Shown piece after piece: positions 7,294 to 15,112 of a stretch of DNA of 64,000 nucleotides (position 1 is the first letter of the stretch; every line of letters starts with the position of its first letter). The translations under genes and the position numbers were made by a program. The DNA is from Rhodospirillum sp. (lineage in GTDB: Bacteria; Pseudomonadota; Alphaproteobacteria; Dongiales; Dongiaceae), in assembly GCA_013822765.1 (NCBI GenBank), contig PNKY01000006.1, forward strand, positions 124,001 to 188,000, given 5' to 3'. The notes beneath the pieces were generated by a model. It saw only the letters and a list, made by a program, of their open reading frames with translations. It was not told where the DNA came from and did not search any database.

Positions 7294-9072
7294 GTGGAGC
7301 AGGATGGGTCGGGTCGGATGGTAGGATTGGTCGACTCCCAGCGCTCGGTTTTGGTTTTTCTGGGCATTTCGACGCTCATCGCACTCGGCGCACTGCCGGC
7401 GCCCGGGACTGTCTGGCTGTTGGATGCCCTGACCGGGATTGTCGCCGCCGCTGCGGCGTTCATGGCCTGCATCAGGCTGGCCCTCGGCACCCCAAACGCA
7501 AGGGCGGGTCGAGCCTGGCAGACGGCGCTCGTTCTCTTCGCACTCGTTTGCGTCGGCCAGCTTGCCGCGGCTTTCAGCAATCTCACCACCAACGTTGCAG
7601 TCGGCGGCCTTCTGCTGGCGGCCGCCCTTGTCCTGCTTTGGCTGATCGCGAGAGTCGATCCCGCGCCGGCGGCCGCGCGACGCGTGCTCTGGTCGGCCTT
7701 TGCAGTTCAGGCGGCCGGAGTGGCTGCTCTACTATTTGGATGGTTTATCGCGGCGGATTTCCTGTCGCTGATCGCAATGCAGCTCTATCTGCTGGGCGTG
7801 GCGATGTTCGTCGCATCGGCGCGCCACGACTTGTTCGTAGTCCGGCGCCGCGCCTCGGACGTGGGGGACTTTGCCCGCTACTTGTATGCGACCTCGCGCC
7901 TGTTCAGGAAGATCCGCCATCCGCGCATCGGCAACTTCACGGTGCCGGGCCACAAGCCGGTGTTCGTTCTGGTGCGCTTGCTCACGTGGTTTCCGACGAT
8001 CGGGCCGCGCGTACGCGCCAAGGTCGGGGTCGGCCTGTGGCGTCAGTTCCGCGATCTTTGCGTCGTCGCGCTCCGCCACGGCCTCGATGCGCAGGTCTAC
8101 TACATGTTCGAGCTGTACCGCAGCGAACGCCGCGCCCGCACCTCCGGCTATCTCACGCGCTATGAGATGAAGAACGGCCTGTACAAAGTCCTGACCTGGC
8201 AGGTGTCCAAGACCACGCGGCGCATCATGCTGGGCGACAAGCTGGAGATGAATCGCATCTGCGAGGAGAACGGCATCGCGACGGTTCCCATCCTCATTGT
8301 CGCCGAAGATGGCAACCTGGAATACCGATGCGAACGTCCGGCCGGACTAGAGCGGGACCTGCTTCTCAAGCCGCGACAGTCGAAGGGCTCGCGGGGCATC
8401 GAAGTCATTCGCTGGTCCGGCGGAAAATACCTCTGCGAGAATGGCGCGACGTTGGATCACGACGGCCTGGTTGCGCTGATTGCGCGCCGGTCCAAGGAAG
8501 CGCCGATCCTGGTGCAGCCGCTGATCAAGAACCACCCCGGGCTGGCGGATATGGCCGAGCAGGCGCTGATGCGCATGCGCGTCATTACCTGCCTGGACCA
8601 AGGCGGCAATCCGGTGCTGACCCACGCGGTGCTAAGCAACCTTTGCAAGCTGGAGACCAGTTGGCCGACCGACATCGAGCTGGGAGCGGCAGTCGACTTG
8701 GAGAGCGGCGCCCTCGGTCTGATGACCGGAGACAAGGCCGAGATGTGGCTGGACTGGTCGGAAGACCATCCGATCACCCACGCCAGGGTGCTGGGCCGGA
8801 TCGTGCCGTGCTGGGATGAAGTCCGCGCCATCGCGCTGGCGGCTCACGCCGCCTGCCGGGATCGAGCCCTGGTCGGGTGGGACATTGTGGTCGGAGAGGA
8901 GGGCGCCATGCTCCTGGAAGGCAACTCCTATCCGGACGTGGATTTCTTGCAGCGCTCGCACCAATGCGCCGCCGGCGACAGCCCGCTCGGGCCCCTGCTC
9001 TATGCTCGCCTGGCCGACCTGGAGCGCCGGGTGGCGACCGGGACGCTGCGCGGCCCGCTGGACTACGACTAG
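7294..9072 (+). CDS. Membrane-anchored ATP-grasp protein (sugar-transfer-associated ATP-grasp type)
   Basis: 592 residues. Residues about 15-175 form roughly six hydrophobic segments (LVFLGISTLIALGALPAP, AAAAAFMACIRLAL, GGLLLAAALVLLWLIA, FLSLIAMQLYLLGVAMFVA). From about 200 on comes an ATP-grasp domain of the 'sugar-transfer associated' type, with LLLKPRQSKGSRGIEVIRW, ILVQPLIKNHPGLADM, and the metal-binding end GWDIVVGEEGAMLLEGNSYPDVD. The GTG at 7294 is chosen because GACGGGAG lies 5-8 bases upstream. The family is often found near surface polysaccharide genes and forms amide or ester links. No glycan genes are adjacent here, and the TM-plus-ATP-grasp layout is unusual. Confidence 0.82.
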   Translation: MEQDGSGRMVGLVDSQRSVLVFLGISTLIALGALPAPGTVWLLDALTGIVAAAAAFMACIRLALGTPNARAGRAWQTALVLFALVCVGQLAAAFSNLTTNVAVGGLLLAAALVLLWLIARVDPAPAAARRVLWSAFAVQAAGVAALLFGWFIAADFLSLIAMQLYLLGVAMFVASARHDLFVVRRRASDVGDFARYLYATSRLFRKIRHPRIGNFTVPGHKPVFVLVRLLTWFPTIGPRVRAKVGVGLWRQFRDLCVVALRHGLDAQVYYMFELYRSERRARTSGYLTRYEMKNGLYKVLTWQVSKTTRRIMLGDKLEMNRICEENGIATVPILIVAEDGNLEYRCERPAGLERDLLLKPRQSKGSRGIEVIRWSGGKYLCENGATLDHDGLVALIARRSKEAPILVQPLIKNHPGLADMAEQALMRMRVITCLDQGGNPVLTHAVLSNLCKLETSWPTDIELGAAVDLESGALGLMTGDKAEMWLDWSEDHPITHARVLGRIVPCWDEVRAIALAAHAACRDRALVGWDIVVGEEGAMLLEGNSYPDVDFLQRSHQCAAGDSPLGPLLYARLADLERRVATGTLRGPLDYD

Positions 9073-9173
9073 GGCAACGCGGACCCGTGGTTTCTCCGGA
9101 GTGCCCGTCCATGTGTTAAATAAACTGATCGGATAGATTAATATCTTGACCACCGGCCAAGCCTCCGTATGAT

Positions 9174-9191
9174 CGCGAAAATTCGTTCGCG
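9174..9191. promoter_or_regulatory. Operator-like palindrome upstream of mmsA
   Basis: CGCGAA-aattcg-TTCGCG, perfect 6-base arms, about 100 bases before the mmsA start. The AT-rich tract around 9114-9150 just upstream could hold the promoter. A CGCCAT/ATGGCG repeat follows within 45 bases. The binding protein is unknown. Confidence 0.35.
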
Positions 9192-9293
9192 GCGTGCCGC
9201 CATCAGCGTCATAAAATGGCGATCAGGTGCCCGTAAGGCGGCCAAGAAGCGCTGGCGGCGGAGGCCCAATTCCGAGACTGAAAGGTGAGGCAG

Positions 9294-10790
9294 ATGCGCA
9301 CGATCAATCACTTTGTCGGCGGCCAGGATGTCGCCGGCAAGAGCGGCCGTTTCGGCGATGTGTTCAACCCGGCGACTGGCGAGGTTCAGGCCAAGGTCGC
9401 GCTGGCCAGCAAGGCCGAGGTCGATGCGGCCGTGAAGGTCGCGCTCGATGCCTTCCCGAAATGGTCGGCAACGCCGCCGCTGATCCGCGCGCGCGTCATG
9501 TTCCGCTTCAAGCAGTTGATCGAAGAGAACATGGATGCGTTCGCTCAGATCGTGACCTCGGAGCACGGCAAGGTGCTGTCCGATGCGAAGGGCTCGATCA
9601 CGCGCGGCCTCGAGGTGGTCGAGTTCGCCACCGGAATCCCGCATCTGCTGAAGGCCGATTACTGCGAGAATGTCGGCACCAACGTGGACTCCTATTCGAT
9701 CCGCCAGGCGCTCGGCGTCGTTGCCGGCATCACACCGTTCAACTTCCCCGCCATGGTGCCGATGTGGATGTTCCCGATCGCCCTCGCCTGCGGCAACACC
9801 TTCATCCTGAAAGTGTCGGAGCGCGATCCGAGCGCGGCCAACTTCATGGCCGAGCTGTTGAAGAAGGCCGGGCTGCCGGACGGCGTGCTCAATGTCGTGC
9901 ACGGCGACAAGGAAGCGGTGGATGCGATCCTCACCAACCCCGACATCCAGGCGGTGAGCTTCGTCGGCTCGACGCCGATTGCGGAATACATCTATCACAC
10001 CGGCACCGCGCACAATAAGCGCGTGCAGGCGCTGGGCGGCGCCAAGAACCACATGATCGTGATGCCCGACGCCGACATGGACCAGGCGACCGACGCGCTG
10101 ATGGGCGCGGGCTACGGCTCGGCCGGCGAGCGCTGCATGGCGATCTCGGTCGCGGTCGCGGTCGGCGACAAGGTCGGCGACACGCTGATCGACAAGCTGG
10201 CGCCGCGGGTGCGCGGCCTCAAGGTCGCGCCGGGCACCGATCCGGAAGCCGAGATGGGCCCGCTGGTCACCAAGCAGCATTTCGACAAGGTGAAGGGCTA
10301 CGTCGATCTTGGTGTGCAGGAAGGCGCCAAGCTCGTCGTCGACGGGCGGACGTTGAAGCTGCAGGGTTATGAGAATGGCTACTTCCTCGGCGGCTGCCTG
10401 TTCGATCACGTCCAGCCGCACATGCGCGTCTACAAGGAAGAGATCTTCGGCCCGGTGCTCTCGATCGTGCGCGTGCCGGACTACAACGCCGCGGTGAAGC
10501 TGGTGAACGACCACGAATACGGCAACGGCACCGCGATCTTCACCCGCGACGGCGACGCCGCGCGCGAGTTCGCCTCCAAGATCAGGGTCGGCATGGTCGG
10601 CATCAACGTGCCGATCCCGGTGCCGATGGCGTTCAACAGCTTCGGCGGCTGGAAGCGCTCGCTGTTCGGAGACCATCACATGCATGGTCCGGAGGGCGTG
10701 CGGTTCTATACCAAGCTGAAGACCGTCACCTCGCGCTGGCCAACCGGCATCCGTTCGGGCGCCGAGTTCGTCATGCCGACGATGCGGTGA
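9294..10790 (+). CDS. mmsA: Methylmalonate-semialdehyde dehydrogenase (CoA-acylating)
   Basis: 498-residue aldehyde dehydrogenase that oxidises methylmalonate or malonate semialdehyde with NAD+ and CoA to propionyl- or acetyl-CoA. It acts in valine and inositol catabolism. The catalytic cysteine is in [10 protein letters not shown], and the family pattern [18 protein letters not shown] near the end separates MmsA (also IolA) from other dehydrogenases. The ATG at 9294 has AAAGGTGAGG directly upstream; a GTG three codons earlier lies inside that site. Because IolA is the same family, a role in cyclitol breakdown together with the transporter island near 27-34 kb is possible. Confidence 0.95.
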   Translation: MRTINHFVGGQDVAGKSGRFGDVFNPATGEVQAKVALASKAEVDAAVKVALDAFPKWSATPPLIRARVMFRFKQLIEENMDAFAQIVTSEHGKVLSDAKGSITRGLEVVEFATGIPHLLKADYCENVGTNVDSYSIRQALGVVAGITPFNFPAMVPMWMFPIALACGNTFILKVSERDPSAANFMAELLKKAGLPDGVLNVVHGDKEAVDAILTNPDIQAVSFVGSTPIAEYIYHTGTAHNKRVQALGGAKNHMIVMPDADMDQATDALMGAGYGSAGERCMAISVAVAVGDKVGDTLIDKLAPRVRGLKVAPGTDPEAEMGPLVTKQHFDKVKGYVDLGVQEGAKLVVDGRTLKLQGYENGYFLGGCLFDHVQPHMRVYKEEIFGPVLSIVRVPDYNAAVKLVNDHEYGNGTAIFTRDGDAAREFASKIRVGMVGINVPIPVPMAFNSFGGWKRSLFGDHHMHGPEGVRFYTKLKTVTSRWPTGIRSGAEFVMPTMR

Positions 10791-10805
10791 TTCAGCAATC
10801 GGAAA

Positions 10806-10864
10806 CCAGATGTCAGATATCAGAGGTGGCGCTATGATTACGCTCTCTGGCATCTGACATCTGG
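10806..10864. repeat. Long imperfect hairpin directly before the binding-protein gene
   Basis: Arms at 10806-10826 and 10844-10864 match at 18 of 21 positions around a 17-base loop. Each arm carries the internal repeat CAGATGTCAGAT. The right arm ends six bases before the ATG at 10871 and so occupies the ribosome-binding region. No Shine-Dalgarno sequence is visible there. Confidence 0.7.
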
Positions 10865-10870
10865 CATCCG

Positions 10871-11917
10871 ATGAGCTTTTCTCGCCGATCCTTCCTGGGC
10901 GCCGCCGGTGCAGCCGGCCTGATTCACGCCTACCCGCGCGAAGCCAAGGCGGCGGCGTCGGAACTGACGGTCGCGACCTGGGGCGGCGAAGAGATCAAGG
11001 ACCTGACCGCCGCCTTCGCCAAGCCCTTCACCAACGAGACCGGCACGCGGGTGCTATTCGACGGCGCCGGGCCATCGGAAGGCAAGATCAAGGCGATGGT
11101 CGACCAGAGCCAGGTCGACTGGGACCTGTGCGACGTCGACGGCTATGTCGCGGTGCGCCTCGCCAACGCCGGCGTGCTCAGCATCATCGACTACAAGAAG
11201 GTCAAGCGCGACGCGGTGATGGAGCCGTTCGCGCTGGAGCACGCCATCGCCGGCTACACCTATTCCTTCGTGCTGGCCTACAACGCCGCCGCCTATCCGG
11301 AACGCCCGCCGCTCAGCTGGAAGGACTTCTTCGACCGCCGCACGTTCCCCGGGCGGCGCGCCGTGTGGCGCTGGATGATCGGCGGCTTCGAGGCGGCGGC
11401 GATGGCGGCCGGCGCCCCGCGCGACCAGGTCTATCCCATCGACATCGAAGCGGCGGTCGCCAAGCTCGCAACCCTGGGTGACGACCTCACGGTGTGGGAG
11501 AGCGGCGACCACGTGCGCCAGATGCTGCTCGATGGCTCGATCACCATGGCATGCATGTGGCACAGCCGCGCGGCGCAGCTGGGCGCCGAGAGCGAAGGCA
11601 AGATCGCCTGGACCTTCGAGGAAGGCTTGCTCTGCCCCGGCATGTGGGTGGTGCCGAAGAAGAATCCAGGCGGCAACGCGGCGTTCGACTTCCTGGCGGC
11701 GATGCAACAGCCCAAGCGCCAGCTGGAGCTGACGCGTCTGCGCAGCCTCGGTCCGTCCAACCCCGCCGCGACGGCCGCGATGCCGGAGAACCTGCGCCCG
11801 ATCGACCCGACCCAGCCGCAGAACCTGCAGCAGCAGGCGATCATCAGCAGTACCTGGTGGGCCGAGAACTACGACAAGGCGCGGCTCAAGTTTCAAGATC
11901 AGCTGGAGCGGATGTAG
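10871..11917 (+). CDS. Tat-exported ABC-type solute-binding protein (spermidine/putrescine-like), orphan
   Basis: 348 residues. The N-terminus SFSRRSFLGAAGAAGLIHAY is a twin-arginine signal. The rest matches type 2 periplasmic binding proteins of the polyamine/iron class: LTVATWGGEEIKDLTAAF, TGTRVLFDGAGPSEGKIKAM, WVVPKKNPGGNAAFDFLAAM. It should capture a polyamine, amino acid or similar compound in the periplasm. No permease or ATPase gene is next to it, so it must use a transporter encoded elsewhere. The start lies six bases after a long hairpin and lacks a visible ribosome site. mmsA lies upstream on the same strand. Confidence 0.88.
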   Translation: MSFSRRSFLGAAGAAGLIHAYPREAKAAASELTVATWGGEEIKDLTAAFAKPFTNETGTRVLFDGAGPSEGKIKAMVDQSQVDWDLCDVDGYVAVRLANAGVLSIIDYKKVKRDAVMEPFALEHAIAGYTYSFVLAYNAAAYPERPPLSWKDFFDRRTFPGRRAVWRWMIGGFEAAAMAAGAPRDQVYPIDIEAAVAKLATLGDDLTVWESGDHVRQMLLDGSITMACMWHSRAAQLGAESEGKIAWTFEEGLLCPGMWVVPKKNPGGNAAFDFLAAMQQPKRQLELTRLRSLGPSNPAATAAMPENLRPIDPTQPQNLQQQAIISSTWWAENYDKARLKFQDQLERM

Positions 11918-11979
11918 CTCCGGGCTTGCGGCAGGTTGGCGCATTGCCGAACGGTCCGGAGAGACCTATCTGTAGAACC

Positions 11980-12348
11980 ATGATCACAACCTCCGCACCG
12001 AATGCCAGTGCCCTCGCCGTCTTCTGGCGGGGCTTCCGGCGCCTGTGCCCGCGTTGCGGCCAGGGGCGAATGTTTTCGGGCTACCTGTCGGTGCGCGAGA
12101 CGTGCGAGGCCTGTCAGATGGCGTTCGAGCCGCTGCGCTCGGACGACGCGCCGCCCTATTTCACCCTGTTCATCGTCGGGCACCTGGTCATCAGCCTGTA
12201 CCTGCTGCTGTGGCCCTACATGCCGTATCCGGACTGGGTCCATGCGGTGATCTGGTGCAGCCTCACGCTCGTGCTCAGCCTCGTCATGCTGCCCTTTGTG
12301 AAGGGCGGGACGATGGCGATCATCTTCAGGACCAAAGCAAAGGCCTGA
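11980..12348 (+). CDS. DUF983 family membrane protein
   Basis: 122 residues. An N-terminal zinc-ribbon pattern, CPRCGQGRMF then CEAC, is followed by two membrane helices (FTLFIVGHLVISLYLLLW and AVIWCSLTLVLSLVMLPFV). This matches DUF983, an alphaproteobacterial family often near cytochrome oxidase or polyamine genes and of unknown function. The start is the ATG at 11980 (MITTSAPNAS), since the open frame runs further upstream into the binding-protein gene without family sequence. Confidence 0.85.
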   Translation: MITTSAPNASALAVFWRGFRRLCPRCGQGRMFSGYLSVRETCEACQMAFEPLRSDDAPPYFTLFIVGHLVISLYLLLWPYMPYPDWVHAVIWCSLTLVLSLVMLPFVKGGTMAIIFRTKAKA

Positions 12349-12419
12349 CCGCCGGAGAAGCCCGAAGCCGGAAAGTGTGATATCCACGGCTTCCCTGTGT
12401 CCGATTCGGGGCTTCGGCC

Positions 12420-13151
12420 ATGCGCCTCCTGGTGTTCCAGCACATCGCGATCGAGCATCCGGGCATCTTCCGGGATTTCCTGAAACAGGATGGCGTCCGC
12501 TGGGATGCGGTCGAGCTGGACGAAGGCCAGCCGATCCCGGACCTGCGCGCCTATGATGCGCTGTGGGTCATGGGCGGGCCGATGGACGTGTGGGATGTCG
12601 AGGACAATCCCTGGCTGATCCCCGAGAAGCGCGCGATCCGGCAATGGGTGCGCGAGCTCCAGCGGCCGTTCCTCGGTATCTGCCTCGGCCACCAGCTCCT
12701 CGCGGATTCGGTTGGCGGCACCTGCGGGCCGCAGCGTCCGCCCGAGGTCGGCATCATGGAGGTCTCGCTGACCGAAGAGGGCAAGCGCGATCCGGTGTTC
12801 GCACGCCAGCCGCACACCGCAAAAGCGCTGCAATGGCATGGTGTGCGCGTGGCGCAGCCGCCGGAGGACGCGGTGGTGCTCGCCTCCTCGCCCGCTTGCC
12901 GTGTGCAGGCAATGCGCGTCGGCGATCGCGCCTGGAGCGCGCAGTATCACGTGGAGCTGGAAGACAACACGATCACGGCCTGGGGCTGCGTGCCGGAATA
13001 TGCGGCGGCGCTCGAGAAGACGCACGGCGCCGGCGCGCTGCAGCGCATGACCGACGAAGCGAAGCCGCTGATGCCGACCTTCAAGGACTGCGCGCGGCGG
13101 CTGTATCAGGACTTCATGCAGGCGGCGAGTGCGATGGCGGTGGCGCGTTGA
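12420..13151 (+). CDS. Class I glutamine amidotransferase-like protein (GMP synthase GATase type)
   Basis: 243 residues. The nucleophile elbow is FLGICLGHQLLAD (Cys near residue 85), with the catalytic His/Glu in SAQYHVELED. LWVMGGPMDVWD is the oxyanion-loop region. It would release ammonia from glutamine or cut a gamma-glutamyl bond. No synthase domain is fused and no partner is adjacent, so the acceptor is unknown. A second member of the same family is at 54374-55111. Confidence 0.88.
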   Translation: MRLLVFQHIAIEHPGIFRDFLKQDGVRWDAVELDEGQPIPDLRAYDALWVMGGPMDVWDVEDNPWLIPEKRAIRQWVRELQRPFLGICLGHQLLADSVGGTCGPQRPPEVGIMEVSLTEEGKRDPVFARQPHTAKALQWHGVRVAQPPEDAVVLASSPACRVQAMRVGDRAWSAQYHVELEDNTITAWGCVPEYAAALEKTHGAGALQRMTDEAKPLMPTFKDCARRLYQDFMQAASAMAVAR

Positions 13152-13173
13152 CGGTTTGAGATGGGCTTCGCGC

Positions 13174-13533
13174 CTAGGCCTTCTTCGCCTCGAAGATTGC
13201 ATACCATTTGCGGAGCGGTTCGACCGTCTCCCAGGTTCCTTCGAAACCGGCAGGGATGATGAAAGCGTCGCCGGCCTTGAACTCCTGAGCCTTGCCGTCG
13301 GCGCCAGTCATGATGACGCGTCCAGACAGGATTCCGCAGAACTCGTTCTCGGCGTACGACACCCGCCACTTGCCGGGCGAGGATTCCCAGATGCCGGAGA
13401 AGAACTGGCCGGTCGTGTCGCTGAAATAGTTCTGCAGCCGCGTCGCAGGATCGCCCGAGACGACGTTGCCCGGCTTGCCGGTTTCCACCGGCGGCGGATT
13501 GGTTCCGAAGCGCACCAGTTGCACGGCTGCCAT
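13174..13533 (-). CDS. Cupin-domain protein (DUF861-like)
   Basis: 119 residues forming one small cupin barrel: SYAENEFCGILSGRVIMTG, then FKAGDAFIIPAGFEGTWETVEP, as in the ureidoglycine/EutQ-like cupins. The usual metal-binding histidines of motif 1 are mostly missing, so binding or regulation is as likely as catalysis. The ATG at 13533 has GAGGGAG seven bases upstream; the open frame extends 16 codons further without such a site. Divergent from the MFS gene. Confidence 0.82.
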   Translation of the reverse strand: MAAVQLVRFGTNPPPVETGKPGNVVSGDPATRLQNYFSDTTGQFFSGIWESSPGKWRVSYAENEFCGILSGRVIMTGADGKAQEFKAGDAFIIPAGFEGTWETVEPLRKWYAIFEAKKA

Positions 13534-13580
13534 GCGCAATCTCCCTCTTGCTGGAACGGGTCCTGATCGGATGGCATACA

Positions 13581-15110
13581 ATGCCCCGGATGCGGGGTCG
13601 TGTCACGATCGGGCCGCTCGATCGTCTAATATCGCCGGTTCAACGGCGCAATAGAGACTGGGAGTCCGTTCTGAGCAGCCAACCGACATCGCCGGGCAAG
13701 TCCGCCGCCGAAGGCGCGCGCTGGGTCGATCCGTTCAAGAACGGGCTCGCGCTCTACACCATCATGCTGAATGTCGGGATCGGGCTGCACGCGCTCGACG
13801 TCTTCATCATCGCGACCGTGATGCCGCGCGTGGTGCGCGATCTGGGCGGCGCGGAATACTACACCTGGGCGACCATGCTGTACATGGTCGCCTCCATCAT
13901 CGGCACGGCGGCCGGCAATCCGGTGCGCCAGATGCTGGGCAGCCGCATCGGCTATGCCGTGGCGGCGCTGGTGTTCGCCGCGGGATCGGCCGCCTGCGCC
14001 CTCGCCCCGACCATGGTGATGCTGCTGATCGCGCGCGTAGTGCAGGGATTGGGCGGCGGCGTCGTGCTTGCCCTGTCGATGAGCCTGATCAGTGAATTGT
14101 TTCCGCCGCATCTGCGCAAGCGTGTGCTGGCGCTGGTGTCCGCCGTTTGGGGCGTCGCCTCGCTGCTCGGCCCCGGCATCGGCGGCCTGTTCGCATCGGC
14201 GGGATTTTGGCGCGGCGCGTTCTGGATCAACGTGCCGATCGTGCTGCTGTTCATCCTGGCCTGCACGCGCCTGCCGAAGAAGAAGGCCAGCCAGACCGCG
14301 ATCCGCTTTCCATACCTGCAGCTGGTGCTGCTGACCGCCGGCGTCGCGGCGGTGGCGATGGCGAGCCAGGTGGCGCATCTGTGGGCGCAGGTCGGACTGC
14401 TGGTGGCAGCGGCGCTCGCGGTCGCGCTCACCATCAAGCTCGACCAGACCAGCGACAACCGCATGTTCCCGAGCCATCCGCTGTCCCTCGCGCGGCCGAT
14501 CGGGACGGCGAACTGGGTGATGGCGCTGTCCTCGGTCACGCACTCGGTGATCGGCGCCTACCTGCCGCTCAGCATGCAGATCCTGCACGGCGCCTCGGAC
14601 GAGGCGGCAGGCTATGCGGTCACCGGCCTCGCCCTCTCCTGGACCATCGCGTCCATGATGACCTCGCACATCCACGGGCAGCTGGCGATGCGCAGCATCG
14701 TCATTGGGCAGGGCCTGTGCCTGATCGGTCTCGCCGGCATGGCGCTGGCGATCACCGATCTGCCGTTCTCGGTCATCGTCGCGCTCAACGTGGTGGTCGG
14801 CGCCGGGCTCGGCAGCTCCAACCTGCACCTGGTGGAAGCCTCGATGCGTCACGCGCCGGCCGGCGAGCAGACCACGACGGCGGGCGCCATTCCGACCATC
14901 CGGTCGCTCGGCATCGCGTTCGGATCGGCCGGCGCCGGCGTGATCGCCAACAAGGCAGGCCTGACCGACGCCCTGCGCTACGACGACGTGGCGCGCGCGA
15001 CGCAATGGGTGCTGGGGATCGGCGCCATGGCGCCGCTGTTCGCGATGATCTGCGCCGCGCGGTTCGTGCGCATGGTGAGCGTGCAGCCGAAGGCGGTCGC
15101 TGCGGACTAG
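13581..15110 (+). CDS. MFS transporter, DHA2-like
   Basis: About 509 residues with many hydrophobic helices. The MFS motif region is GTAAGNPVRQMLGSRIGY, and motif C-like VWGVASLLGPGIGGLFAS identifies a drug:H+ antiporter type. Inner-membrane efflux is the likely role; the substrate is unknown. The start is uncertain: ATG at 13581 or 13590 or a GTG at 13602 are all in frame and none has a good ribosome site. The first helix begins only near residue 45, so the N-terminal 20-30 residues may not be translated. It ends two bases before the convergent sensor kinase gene. Confidence 0.87.
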   Translation: MPRMRGRVTIGPLDRLISPVQRRNRDWESVLSSQPTSPGKSAAEGARWVDPFKNGLALYTIMLNVGIGLHALDVFIIATVMPRVVRDLGGAEYYTWATMLYMVASIIGTAAGNPVRQMLGSRIGYAVAALVFAAGSAACALAPTMVMLLIARVVQGLGGGVVLALSMSLISELFPPHLRKRVLALVSAVWGVASLLGPGIGGLFASAGFWRGAFWINVPIVLLFILACTRLPKKKASQTAIRFPYLQLVLLTAGVAAVAMASQVAHLWAQVGLLVAAALAVALTIKLDQTSDNRMFPSHPLSLARPIGTANWVMALSSVTHSVIGAYLPLSMQILHGASDEAAGYAVTGLALSWTIASMMTSHIHGQLAMRSIVIGQGLCLIGLAGMALAITDLPFSVIVALNVVVGAGLGSSNLHLVEASMRHAPAGEQTTTAGAIPTIRSLGIAFGSAGAGVIANKAGLTDALRYDDVARATQWVLGIGAMAPLFAMICAARFVRMVSVQPKAVAAD

Positions 15111-15112
15111 TT

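Noticed and set aside
9138..10853. 571-codon minus-strand frame opposite mmsA
   Set aside because: His/Arg/Asp-rich antisense composition. mmsA on the other strand has a ribosome site and all family motifs.
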